From: Streptomyces sp. R28
GTDB lineage: Bacteria; Actinomycetota; Actinomycetes; Streptomycetales; Streptomycetaceae
NCBI RefSeq assembly: GCF_041052385.1
Contig: NZ_CP163439.1
Coordinates: 6,685,001 to 6,749,000 of the forward strand
DNA length: 64,000 nucleotides
Reading direction: 5' to 3'
The notes under the pieces were generated by a model. It was not told the DNA's origin, made no database searches, and was given only the letters and a program-made list of their open reading frames with translations. The translations under genes were made by a program, and so were the position numbers. Positions 17,701 to 24,744 of the stretch are shown in pieces. Positions within the stretch are counted from its first letter, which is position 1; each line of letters begins with the position of its first letter.

Positions 17701-18117
17701 GTCAAGCGGAGCGTCAAGGTCGCGGCCGCCTCCACGCGGATCGACGCGAGCTGGACCTTCCGCTCGAAGAAGCCGCCGACGTCCGGTGGCGACTCGGCCG
17801 CCGAGCAGGTCAGGCTCCCCGCCTCCACGGTCCGCTTCAACGCCACGACCGGCCTGGACAGCCAGGTCGAGGCGGACAAGAAGGTGACGTTCCCGGTCAC
17901 CGTCGTGGGCTCGGCCGCGGGCAGCAACCTCAAGTCGCTGCACGTGTACGTGTCGTACGACTACGGCCAGACCTGGAAGAAGATCGAGGTCCGGAACGGC
18001 AAGATCACCGTGAAGAACCCGGCGAAGGGGAAGGCCGTTTCCTTCCACGCCAAGATCGCCGACAAGAAGGGCAACAAGTCGACGATCTCGATCTACAACG
18101 CGTATTACGGCAAGTGA
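14788..18117 (+). CDS. large secreted subtilisin-like serine protease (S8)
   Basis: A 1109-residue exoprotease starting at TTG 14788, preceded by AAGGGGG. The signal peptide (MRRKVKRIGA... to SPASA) is followed by a propeptide of about 175 residues and the S8 catalytic domain at about 205-490. The catalytic triad is Asp228 (AVLDTGVD), His260 (GHGTHVAS) and Ser437 (SGTSMATPHVA). Beyond it come beta-rich domains to the C-terminus, with an Fn3-like region and no sorting signal. Such enzymes supply amino acids during mycelial turnover; the substrate is inferred. A 17-bp terminator hairpin follows. Confidence 0.93.
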   Translation: MRRKVKRIGAASVATAAAVALAAGMTSPASAEPEQRPSGAAASLTSPHRITLITGDRVSVDSKGRVVGLERAKGRQHIPVQIRKAGGHTLVTPADAARLVAAGKLDQRLFDVTELGKSATRTSQAKGLKVIVGYQGAAAGAKEDVRDAGKLRRTLKSLNADAVQTRHQDTPELWDALTNGAKAASGIAHVWLDGVRKASLDKSVAQIGAPKAWEAGYDGKGVKIAVLDTGVDATHPDLKDQVIAAKNFSPSATAEDKVGHGTHVASIAAGTGAKSGGKFKGVAPGADIISGKVLDDQGFGDDSSILAGMEWAAEQGAQVVNLSLGGTDTPEVDPLEAAVNKLSAEKGILFAIAAGNSGPESVGSPGSADAALTVGAVDDKDKLAEFSSTGPRLGDGAIKPDVTAPGVDITAASAKGSLIEQEVGEKPAGYLTISGTSMATPHVAGAAAILKQQHPDWTYAELKGALTGSTKGGKYTPFQQGSGRIQVDKAIKQTVIADPVSVSFGTQAWPHTDDKPVTEGLTYRNLGTKDVTLKLSATATNPKGQAAPAGFFKLGATQVTVPAGGKASVDLTVNTKLGGTVDGAYSAYVTATADGQSVRTAAAVQREVESYDVAVKHIDKDGKPAPEYNTVLLGYSGLAKDLFYQVPVAESGATKMRVPRGTYLLDAWIAKDWVNYEGGLDWVVQPKLNVTKNTSVTIDGRTTRSADITVPDAQAKPVIASAGYYYEPAGVGIAVGLGSFADVRMAHLGPEIASGLSQTWNGQWTKGAGTEYDVATTAKVKKIQGNKVRHFKADELAKVKNNLGAAAPGKTGGLLPVGLLPTDIAVGTPVEQKLPGSRTVYLSTSDKIQWTFDFEQYSGKDADGFLISDAYYSLGSPQIFKAGQSYSKTFNTAVFGPHINKDFGLFRDGNDIYGSLPLFADANKHAGSSDFTAVTTNLYRNGTKIGTNADPLFGEPFKVPAGEAEYKLTTSVKRSVKVAAASTRIDASWTFRSKKPPTSGGDSAAEQVRLPASTVRFNATTGLDSQVEADKKVTFPVTVVGSAAGSNLKSLHVYVSYDYGQTWKKIEVRNGKITVKNPAKGKAVSFHAKIADKKGNKSTISIYNAYYGK

Positions 18118-18145
18118 TCCAGTGCCGAATATGTGAGCCATGAGC

Positions 18146-18184
18146 GAACCGCCCGCCGGAAGTACAGCTTCCGGCGGGCGGTTC
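18146..18184 (+). terminator. strong terminator after the subtilase gene
   Basis: A perfect 17-bp stem, GAACCGCCCGCCGGAAG with its complement, around a 5-nt loop (tacag), followed by GTGTTTCGTT. It ends 16 nt before the next start codon. Confidence 0.85.
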
Positions 18185-18200
18185 GTGTTTCGTTGAGGTC

Positions 18201-18971
18201 ATGACGGCTCACACGGTGGAATACATCCGGTACCGCATTCCCGAGCAGAAGTCGGCCGAGTTCCTGGCCGCCTACACCCGCGCCGCGGCCCAGCTGGCCG
18301 CGTCCCCGCACTGTGTCGATTACGAACTCGCCCGCTGCGAGGAGGACTTCGAGCACTACGTCCTGCGCATCACCTGGACCTCGACGCAGGACCACTTGGA
18401 GGGTTTCCGCAAGTCGGAGCTGTTCCCCGACTTCCTCGCCGACATCCGGCCCTACATCTCGCACATCGAGGAGATGCGCCACTACAAGCCCACGACGGTG
18501 CGCGGCACGGGCGCGTCGGTGCCGACCCTGTACGCCTGGGCGGGCGGCGCGGAGGCCTTCGCCCGCCTGACGTCGGTCTTCTACGACAAGGTCCTCAAGG
18601 ACGACGTCCTGGCCCCGCTGTTCGCCGGCCTGGACCCGGCCCACGCGGAGCACGTGGCGCTCTGGCTCGGCGAGGTCTTCGGCGGCCCGCCCGCCTACTC
18701 CGAGACCCAGGGCGGCCACGGCCACATGGTCGCCAAGCACATGGGCCGGGGGATCACCGAGCCCCAGCGCCGCCGCTGGGTCAACCTCATCCAGGACGCG
18801 GCCGACGAGGCGGGTCTGCCGACGGACGCGGAGTTCCGTTCGGCGTTCCTGGCTTACGTGGAGTGGGGGACGCGGCTGGCGGTGTACTTCTCGGGGCCGG
18901 ACGCGGTGCCGCCGGCGGAGCAGCCGGTGCCGAGGTGGAACTGGGGGGCCGCCCCGCCGTATCAGGGCTGA
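18201..18971 (+). CDS. antibiotic-biosynthesis-monooxygenase / group II truncated hemoglobin fusion
   Basis: A 256-residue two-domain protein. Residues about 3-95 are an ABM-type dimeric alpha/beta barrel (VEYIRYRIPEQKSAEF, YELARCEEDFEHYVLRITW). Residues about 108-230 are a truncated hemoglobin: helix B tyrosine in SVFYDKVLKDDVLAPLF, proximal histidine in VAKHMGRGITEPQRRRW, and conserved Trp. A trHb-ABM chimera has been described from Streptomyces avermitilis, so the architecture is known. Its physiological reaction remains unclear; oxygen or NO handling coupled to quinol-type oxidation is an inference. ATG 18201 has no clear Shine-Dalgarno sequence. Confidence 0.87.
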   Translation: MTAHTVEYIRYRIPEQKSAEFLAAYTRAAAQLAASPHCVDYELARCEEDFEHYVLRITWTSTQDHLEGFRKSELFPDFLADIRPYISHIEEMRHYKPTTVRGTGASVPTLYAWAGGAEAFARLTSVFYDKVLKDDVLAPLFAGLDPAHAEHVALWLGEVFGGPPAYSETQGGHGHMVAKHMGRGITEPQRRRWVNLIQDAADEAGLPTDAEFRSAFLAYVEWGTRLAVYFSGPDAVPPAEQPVPRWNWGAAPPYQG

Positions 18972-19681
18972 TACGGGTGACGCTCAGCGCGGCGACATGA
19001 CCTCGTAGAGGTTGCCCGTGGCGTCGGCGAAGCAGAGCCCCCGGGCGCACAGGGGATGGTCGACGCGGCCGTTGTCCGGGGCGCAGGGGTCGTTGCCGTA
19101 GGGGACGCCGAGGGTGTGCAGCCGCCCGAGGATCGCGTCGAAGGTCCCGGGATCGACGTCGAAGGCAGCCGCAGGGCCTCGCGGTCGGGTTCGAGCAGCT
19201 CCATGACGGCTTCGCGCAGGGCGCGGCTGGAGGCGTCGCGGTCGTCCTGTGTGGGCTGCTCACCGGAGGGGCGCCCGCGCCGTCGCCCCGACGCGAACAG
19301 CGCTCCGACCACGGTGCCGATCCGCTCCAGATGCGCGCGCATGGCCTCGGCGGCCTCGGTCACCCGCTCGGCGAGCGGCAACTCCAGATCTACGGAGGCG
19401 AGTTCACGCAGCACATGGTCGGGGCTGATGGCTTCCGCCACGCAGGCGTCCAGCAGTTCGTCCTTGTCGGCGAAGACCCGGAAGATCGTCGCCTCCCCGA
19501 TTCCGGCGACGCGCGCGATCCGCCCGGTGGTGACGGCGGCCCCGTGCTCGGCGACGAGGGGCAGGGCAGCGGCGATGATCAACGCCCGCCGCTGCTCCGG
19601 GCTCATGCCGGGGGCGCGGCGGCGGGGGGTGGCCTTTGGAGTCTCCGGCGACTGCCTCGACTGCCCTGCCCCCCCGGACAT
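18962..19681 (-). CDS. TetR-family regulator with a foreign C-terminus
   Basis: A 239-residue frame starting at ATG 19681. Residues about 27-75 are a clear TetR helix-turn-helix (TTGRIARVAGIGEATIFRVF). The ligand-domain helices continue to about residue 172 (VMELLEPDREALRLP). From there the reading frame is Ser/Thr/Pro/Arg-rich and non-homologous, because it runs out of frame through a glyoxalase fragment (18984-19166). The normal last helices of the TetR fold are therefore missing. The regulator may still bind DNA, but dimerisation or ligand response could be impaired. It lies 2 nt after the stop of the glyoxalase-fold gene upstream. Confidence 0.75.
   Translation of the reverse strand: MSGGAGQSRQSPETPKATPRRRAPGMSPEQRRALIIAAALPLVAEHGAAVTTGRIARVAGIGEATIFRVFADKDELLDACVAEAISPDHVLRELASVDLELPLAERVTEAAEAMRAHLERIGTVVGALFASGRRRGRPSGEQPTQDDRDASSRALREAVMELLEPDREALRLPSTSIPGPSTRSSGGCTPSASPTATTPAPRTTAASTIPCAPGGSASPTPRATSTRSCRRAERHPYQP
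18984..19166 (-). pseudogene. 3' fragment of a VOC/glyoxalase-family gene fused to TetR
   Basis: In a second minus-strand frame this segment encodes AFDVDPGTFDAILGRLHTLG, then GLCFADATGNLYEVMSP and a stop at 18984-18986. This is the second half of a vicinal-oxygen-chelate domain, including the metal-ligand Glu in NLYEV. There is no start codon or first half. The fragment begins exactly where TetR homology ends, so a deletion has joined the two genes. It is different in sequence from the intact VOC gene at 19684. Confidence 0.7.
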
Positions 19682-19683
19682 CG

Positions 19684-20067
19684 TCAGTCGCCGCTGCCGT
19701 ACGGCCTTGTCAGGATCTCCAGGTTGTGGCCGTTCGGGTCTTCGAAGTACGTGCCGCGGCCGCCGTCGTGGTGGTTGATCTCGCCCGGGCGGCGGTGGTA
19801 GGGATCCGCCCAGTGCGTCAGTCCGGCCTCGCGTATCCGGCCGAAGATCGTGTCGAAGTCGTCCTCCGACACCAGGAACGCGTAGTGCTGCGGCGTGATG
19901 GAGCCGGGCGAGTCCAGGTAGTCCAAGGTCACACCGTTGGGGATCTCGACCGGGACGAACGGGCCGTACTGCGGGCTCACCGCCAGGCCCAGGATGTCGG
20001 CGAGGAACCGGGCCGACGCCTTCTTGTCGTGCGCGGCGACGATGGTGTGGTTGAGCTGGACGGTCAT
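19684..20067 (-). CDS. VOC (glyoxalase/bleomycin-resistance fold) protein
   Basis: A 127-residue single VOC domain. His in LNHTIVAA and Glu in NLEILTR are at the usual metal-ligand places, with FEDPNGHNLEIL as the family's end motif. ATG 20067 is preceded by GAGGAGG with 8-nt spacing. It is translationally coupled to the TetR gene downstream (2-nt gap) and so is probably the regulator's target or partner. The substrate is unknown; options are a thiol-conjugating resistance enzyme or a dioxygenase. Confidence 0.85.
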   Translation of the reverse strand: MTVQLNHTIVAAHDKKASARFLADILGLAVSPQYGPFVPVEIPNGVTLDYLDSPGSITPQHYAFLVSEDDFDTIFGRIREAGLTHWADPYHRRPGEINHHDGGRGTYFEDPNGHNLEILTRPYGSGD

Positions 20068-20220
20068 CGGGGCTGCCTCCTCGTGTGCACGGTTCGGACG
20101 GGCTCCTGGTTTCACGCTAGGCACGGCAGTCGCACGACACATCGGCCGCAGGGAGGGGCGGCACTACTCCTCCGGTCCTCCGTCTCCGGAGCCCATGGTT
20201 CCGCATTGATCGATCGGGAT

Positions 20221-20239
20221 AAGGTAAGGCTCGCCTTAG
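20221..20239. promoter_or_regulatory. iron box (DmdR/IdeR-type operator)
   Basis: TAAGGTAAGGCTCGCCTTA, containing the perfect dyad TAAGGC-TC-GCCTTA, closely matches the actinobacterial iron-box consensus (TTAGGTTAGGCTCACCTAA). It sits 27 nt before the siderophore-binding protein gene, so iron should repress the operon. Confidence 0.8.
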
Positions 20240-20266
20240 TGATCGTGGATCGTCGTTGGAGCCGTC

Positions 20267-21355
20267 GTGCGCGCAGTGGGAATGAAGACCGTCGGAATGC
20301 GGGCTGTCGGGACGAAGGCCGTTCTGGCCGCGGCCGTCGTCGCAGGGCTGCTCGTCGGCTGCTCGTCCTCGGCGGACGGCGGTGGCGGCGGCGCCGAGAG
20401 GGAGGACGGCTCGCGCAGCCAGGTGATCGGTGCCTCCGAAGGCGACGCACCCTCCGCCGCGCCCAGCGCCCTCGCCGACGGCATGGGCGCCGACACCGAC
20501 GAGGACGGCGCCTTCCCGCGCACCGTCAAGCACTTCCAGGGCAGCACGACCCTCAAGGCCGAGCCCGAGAAGATCGCCGTCCTCAGCACCGGGCAACTCG
20601 ACGACCTGCTCTCCCTCGGCATCGTGCCCACGGCCACCACCCGCGCCGACAACGCCGGGCTCGTACCGGACTACCTCGCCGACGCCTTCCCCAAGGACAA
20701 GGGCCGGCTCGCCGCGATGACCGACGCGGGCACCCGCCAGGCCCCCAACCTCGAGTCGCTCGCCGCCGCCAGGCCCGACCTGATCCTCGCCAACGACTCG
20801 CTCGGCGACCTCTACCCCAAGCTCTCGAAGATCGCGCCCACCGTGATCACCGCCGGCAACGGCATCAACTGGAAGCGCGACCTGCTGCTCGTCGGCGAGG
20901 CCGTCGGCAAGGGGCAGCAGGCGCAGGAGCTGCTCGGTGACATCGCCCGCGAGGCGAAGGAGAAGGGGCGGGGCATCGACGGGGACCCCGCCGTCTCCAT
21001 GGTGCGGTTCACGCCGGACCGCACCCGGATGTTCGGCATCTCGTCCTTCACCGGGTCCATCGCCGTGGACATGGGGCTGAAGCGGCCCAAGTCGCAGCAG
21101 TTCCACGCCATTTCGGAGGACATCGGCCCCGAGAGCGTCGACACCGCCGACGGTGACTGGATCTTCTACTCCGTACAGGGGGACGCGGCGAAGACGGACG
21201 CCGCGAGCATCGTGGCCGGGCCGCTGTGGAAGTCGATGAAGGCGGTCGAGGCCGGGCACGCCGTGAAGGTGGACGACGACCCGTGGTATCTCAACGCCGG
21301 TCCCACGGCCGCGCGTCTGGTCGTACGACAGCTCGCCGAGCACGTCGGCAAGTGA
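20267..21355 (+). CDS. iron-siderophore ABC transporter substrate-binding lipoprotein
   Basis: A 362-residue lipoprotein starting at GTG 20267, with GGAG 6 nt upstream. The signal peptide ends at lipobox LLVGC (about residue 31). After a Ser/Gly/Ala-rich linker, a class III (FhuD/FecB-like) periplasmic-binding fold spans about 85-360, with EKIAVLSTGQLDDLLSLG and PDLILANDSL as typical landmarks. The first 20 residues repeat MRAVGMKTVG. It is the first gene of an operon with two permeases, under the iron box at 20221. The siderophore specificity is unknown. Confidence 0.9.
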   Translation: MRAVGMKTVGMRAVGTKAVLAAAVVAGLLVGCSSSADGGGGGAEREDGSRSQVIGASEGDAPSAAPSALADGMGADTDEDGAFPRTVKHFQGSTTLKAEPEKIAVLSTGQLDDLLSLGIVPTATTRADNAGLVPDYLADAFPKDKGRLAAMTDAGTRQAPNLESLAAARPDLILANDSLGDLYPKLSKIAPTVITAGNGINWKRDLLLVGEAVGKGQQAQELLGDIAREAKEKGRGIDGDPAVSMVRFTPDRTRMFGISSFTGSIAVDMGLKRPKSQQFHAISEDIGPESVDTADGDWIFYSVQGDAAKTDAASIVAGPLWKSMKAVEAGHAVKVDDDPWYLNAGPTAARLVVRQLAEHVGK

Positions 21356-22398
21356 GCCGCGTGCGTCGTGAGTCACGTAAGGCGGCGGGTCCTGGGTCGC
21401 GTACGACGACGATGAGTTCTCGTCTGGCCTTTCCGGCGGCCGCCCTCGCGGTGGCCGTCGCGGGCGTGCTCAGCCTCGCCGTCGGCACCCGTGCCGTGCC
21501 GCCGTCCGCCGTGCTCGACGCCCTGCTGCACGGCGGCGGTTCGCCGGACGCGCTGGTCGTGCGGTCGCTGCGGCTGCCGCGCACCGAGGTGGGGCTGGCG
21601 GCCGGTGCCGCGCTCGGCATGGCCGGGGCGGCGCTGCAGGCCGTCACCCGCAACCCGCTCGCCGATCCCGGCATCCTAGGGCTGAGCCAGGGGGCCGCGG
21701 CGGGGGTCGTACTGGCCATCGCCCTGGGCCTGGCGAACGGCTTCGGCGGATACGTCTGGTACGCCTTCGCCGGCGCCGTCGTCGCCGCGTGCCTGGTGTA
21801 CGGCATCGCCGCGCGCGGGCGGGGCGGGGCGTCGCCGGTGAAGCTGGCGCTGGCGGGGACCGCCCTGTCGGCGATGACGGCCGGGGCCACGACCGTCGTC
21901 CTGACCTCCAGTTCCGCCACCCTCGACCAGTTCCGGTTCTGGCAGGTGGGCGCGCTCAGCGGACGGGACGCGGGCACGGTCGTACGGATGCTGCCGTTCC
22001 TCGTCGGCGGGGCGGTGCTGGTGCTGGCCTGTGCGCGAGGGCTGGACGCGCTGGCGCTGGGGGACGAGACGGCTCGGGCGCTGGGGCACCGGGTGCGGGT
22101 GGTGCGGGTGGCCGCGGCGCTGGGGGCGACGCTGCTCACCGCTGCCGCGGTGGCCGCGGCGGGGCCTGTCGCCTTTGTGGGGCTGGCGGTACCGCATCTT
22201 GCGCGGCGGCTGGTTCGGGGCGGGTATGCGGCGGTGCTGCCCCTGTCCGCGTTGCTCGGGGCGGCGCTGTTGCTGGGAGCGGATGTCGTGGGGCGGGTGG
22301 TGCGGGCTCCCGCGGAGGTACCGGCGGGGGTGATGACGGCGTTGGTGGGGGTGCCGGTGCTGGTGGTGCTGGTGCGCAGGAAAGGCGCGGTGTCTTGA
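21352..22398 (+). CDS. FecCD-family siderophore permease 1
   Basis: A 348-residue integral membrane protein of the BtuC/FecCD family, about nine to ten helices. Landmarks are LRLPRTEVGLAAGAALGMAG, TRNPLADPGILGLSQGA, and the ATPase-coupling loop followed by GPVAFVGLAVPHLARRL. GTG 21352 overlaps the TGA of the binding-protein gene (GTGA), implying translational coupling. An alternative ATG at 21412 lies closer to the first helix. It pairs with the next permease as a heterodimer. Confidence 0.9.
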   Translation: MSRVRRESRKAAGPGSRTTTMSSRLAFPAAALAVAVAGVLSLAVGTRAVPPSAVLDALLHGGGSPDALVVRSLRLPRTEVGLAAGAALGMAGAALQAVTRNPLADPGILGLSQGAAAGVVLAIALGLANGFGGYVWYAFAGAVVAACLVYGIAARGRGGASPVKLALAGTALSAMTAGATTVVLTSSSATLDQFRFWQVGALSGRDAGTVVRMLPFLVGGAVLVLACARGLDALALGDETARALGHRVRVVRVAAALGATLLTAAAVAAAGPVAFVGLAVPHLARRLVRGGYAAVLPLSALLGAALLLGADVVGRVVRAPAEVPAGVMTALVGVPVLVVLVRRKGAVS

Positions 22399-22436
22399 GG
22401 GGGGATCGAGGGCGCGGGCGGCGGGCACGGCGAGGG

Positions 22437-23471
22437 GTGGCGCCCGGCCTCACGCTTCTCCGCCCTCACACCCGCATCTCCTTCCTCCTGCACCGCCGTT
22501 CCGCCGCCGTGGCCTTCGTCCTCCTGGGGCTCCTCGTCGTCGTCATGCTGGCCTCCGCCTGCGTCGGCCAGACGTACATCTCGCCCCCCGAGGTCTGGCG
22601 CACTTTGCGCACCGGCTCCGGCCCCTACGACCTCGTCGTCAACGAACTCCGCGTCCCCCGCATCGCGGTCGGCGCCCTCGTAGGTGCCGCGCTCGGGGCG
22701 GCCGGTGCTCTCGTGCAGACCGTCACGCGGAATCCGCTGGCCAGCCCGGACGTCATCGGGGTCGGGCACGGGGCCACCGCCGCGACCGTGCTCGCGCTGG
22801 CGACCGGGGTCGTGAGCTCGCCGGGTGCCCTGCCCGTCGTGTCAGTGCTCGGCGGACTCGCCGCGGCCGCCCTCGTCTACGTGCTGGCCTGGCGGCGCGG
22901 TATGCAGCCGAGCCGTTTCGTGCTCACCGGTGTCGGCATCGGTGTCGCCCTGTCCGCCGTGGTGCAGCTCTATCTCACCGACAGCGAGCTGGAGGCCGCC
23001 GAGCAGGTCAAGCTGTGGCTGACCGGGAGCCTCAACGGGCGGGGCTGGGCGCAGGCGGAGCCCCTCGCTGTCGTACTGGCCCTCTCGCTGCCCGCTCTGG
23101 TGTGGGCGAGCCGAGCGCTGCGGCCCCTCGGGCTCGATCCCGAGACCGCGGCCGGACTCGGCGTACGGGTCGACCGGACGCGGCTCGGGCTCACCGTCCT
23201 CGGCGTCGTCCTCGCCGCCACGGCGACCGGCGCGGCGGGGCCGATCGGGTTCGTGGCGCTGACCGCGCCGCAGCTCGCCCGGCGACTTACGCGTACGCCC
23301 CAACTGCCGCTCCTCAACGCCGCGTTGACGGGGGCGATCGTCCTGGTCGCCGCCGATCTCGCCGCCCGTACCCTGCTGCCCCCGCTGGAGATCCCGGTCG
23401 GCGCGCTCACCGCGCTCGTCGGCGGGCCGTATCTGCTGTGGCTGCTGGGACGTCGTACGGCGACACGCTGA
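22437..23471 (+). CDS. FecCD-family siderophore permease 2
   Basis: A 344-residue permease of the same family, with LRVPRIAVGALVGAALGAAG, TRNPLASPDVIGVGHGA and GPIGFVALTAPQLARRL. GTG 22437 (MAPGLTLLRPHTRIS) is the only reasonable in-frame start after the upstream stop, but its ribosome site (GCGAGG) is weak, so the start is uncertain. No ATPase gene follows; a terminator begins within the stop codon. The cognate ATPase must be encoded elsewhere. Confidence 0.88.
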   Translation: MAPGLTLLRPHTRISFLLHRRSAAVAFVLLGLLVVVMLASACVGQTYISPPEVWRTLRTGSGPYDLVVNELRVPRIAVGALVGAALGAAGALVQTVTRNPLASPDVIGVGHGATAATVLALATGVVSSPGALPVVSVLGGLAAAALVYVLAWRRGMQPSRFVLTGVGIGVALSAVVQLYLTDSELEAAEQVKLWLTGSLNGRGWAQAEPLAVVLALSLPALVWASRALRPLGLDPETAAGLGVRVDRTRLGLTVLGVVLAATATGAAGPIGFVALTAPQLARRLTRTPQLPLLNAALTGAIVLVAADLAARTLLPPLEIPVGALTALVGGPYLLWLLGRRTATR

Positions 23472-23503
23472 GGGCCCCGGAGCAGTGCGGCTCCGGGGCC
23501 CTC
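23470..23503. terminator. bidirectional terminator, siderophore operon / alcohol dehydrogenase
   Basis: GAGGGCCCCGGAGC and its exact complement (14 bp) flank a 6-nt loop. The stem begins with the last two bases of the permease stop codon and ends 16 nt from the converging dehydrogenase gene. Confidence 0.85.
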
Positions 23504-23519
23504 GGTCTTCGGGCGCGTA

Positions 23520-24560
23520 TCAGATCGTCGCCGTGTCGATCACGAACCGGTACCGGACATCGCTGTTGAGCACCCGCTCGTACGCCTCGTTGATCTCGTC
23601 GGCGCGGATCAGCTCGATCTCGGCGCCGAGGCCGTGCTCGGCGCAGAAGTCCAGCATCTCCTGGGTCTCGGCGATGCCGCCGATCATGGAGCCGGCGAGG
23701 GTCTTGTTGCCGCCGATGAGCGAGAACAGGTTCAGGGCGACGGGCTCCTCCGGGGCGCCCACGTTCACCAGGGCGCCGCCCGTCTTGAGCAGGCTGAGGT
23801 AGGCGCCGAAGTCCAGCGGCGCCGACACCGTGGAGACGATCAGGTCGAAGGAGCCCGCGAGCTCCTCGAACGTCTTCGGGTCACTGGTCGCGTAGTAGTG
23901 GTCGGCGCCCAGCTTCAGGCCGTCGTCCTTCTTGCGCAGCGACTGCGACAGGACGGTGACCTCCGCACCGAGCGCGTCCGCGATCTTGACGCCCATGTGG
24001 CCGAGACCGCCGAGGCCGATCACGGCGACCTTCTTGCCCGGGCCCGCGCCCCAGTGCTTGAGCGGCGAGTAGGTAGTGATGCCCGCGCACAGCAGCGGCG
24101 CGGCGACGTCCAGGGACAGGCCGTCGGGGATGCGGACGACGAAGTTCTCGTCGACGACGACCTTCTCCGAGTAGCCGCCGTAGGTGGGCTCGCCGTCCTT
24201 GCCGATGGCGTTGTACGTGCCGACCCCACCGCCGGTGCAGTGCTGCTCCAGGCCGGCCTTGCAGTTGTCGCACTCACGGCAGGAGTCGACCAGGCAGCCG
24301 ACGCCCACCCGGTCGCCGACCTGGTACTTCGTGACGCCCGGGCCGACCTCGGAGACGATGCCCGCGATCTCGTGGCCGGGGACCATCGGGAAGATCGCTT
24401 CGCCCCAGCCCTCCCGGGCCTGGTGGATGTCGGAGTGGCAGATGCCCGCGAACTTGATGTCGATCAGCACGTCGTGCTCGCGGACGGCACGGCGCTCGAT
24501 GGTGGTGCGCTCCAGCGGGGCCTTGGCGGCGGGGGCGGCGTACGCGGCGACAGTGGTCAT
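23520..24560 (-). CDS. zinc-dependent alcohol dehydrogenase (CAD/YahK type)
   Basis: A 346-residue medium-chain dehydrogenase. Catalytic zinc ligands are in GICHSDIH and PGHEIAGIV. The structural zinc site is CRECDNCKAGLEQHC. The nucleotide fold is at AVIGLGGLGHMGVKIADALG, followed by LSQSLRKKDDG, where Ser rather than Asp after the second strand suggests NADP. This fits the cinnamyl-alcohol-dehydrogenase-like aldehyde reductases. It is divergent from an XRE regulator, with a 26-bp palindrome between them. Confidence 0.92.
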   Translation of the reverse strand: MTTVAAYAAPAAKAPLERTTIERRAVREHDVLIDIKFAGICHSDIHQAREGWGEAIFPMVPGHEIAGIVSEVGPGVTKYQVGDRVGVGCLVDSCRECDNCKAGLEQHCTGGGVGTYNAIGKDGEPTYGGYSEKVVVDENFVVRIPDGLSLDVAAPLLCAGITTYSPLKHWGAGPGKKVAVIGLGGLGHMGVKIADALGAEVTVLSQSLRKKDDGLKLGADHYYATSDPKTFEELAGSFDLIVSTVSAPLDFGAYLSLLKTGGALVNVGAPEEPVALNLFSLIGGNKTLAGSMIGGIAETQEMLDFCAEHGLGAEIELIRADEINEAYERVLNSDVRYRFVIDTATI

Positions 24561-24625
24561 GCCGGGGTTCTCCTAGAGAGGTTGCGTGCCCGGCTGCCTT
24601 CTGACTTGCTGCTTTCCGTCCGGGC

Positions 24626-24651
24626 ACGTCATCCAGCGTGCTGGATGACGT
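24626..24651. promoter_or_regulatory. 26-bp palindrome, likely operator between adh and XRE regulator
   Basis: ACGTCATCCAGC-GT-GCTGGATGACGT, with 12-bp perfect arms, is located 66 nt upstream of the dehydrogenase start and 94 nt upstream of the regulator start. It is the only strong dyad in the shared promoter region and is a good candidate binding site for the regulator at 24745. Confidence 0.65.
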
Positions 24652-24744
24652 CGGAACCACCCAGACCTCGGTTGTACGTACGTCCGCCGGTCCTACTACT
24701 GGCGGGGTCAGGCTCGTGTGCGTACGACCGGGAATACTTGAGGC

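Noticed and set aside
14653..18141. A 1162-codon open frame on the minus strand across the subtilase gene
   Set aside because: It mirrors the real plus-strand gene; high G+C removes stops from the antisense frame. The plus strand has catalytic motifs, signal peptide and correct codon bias.
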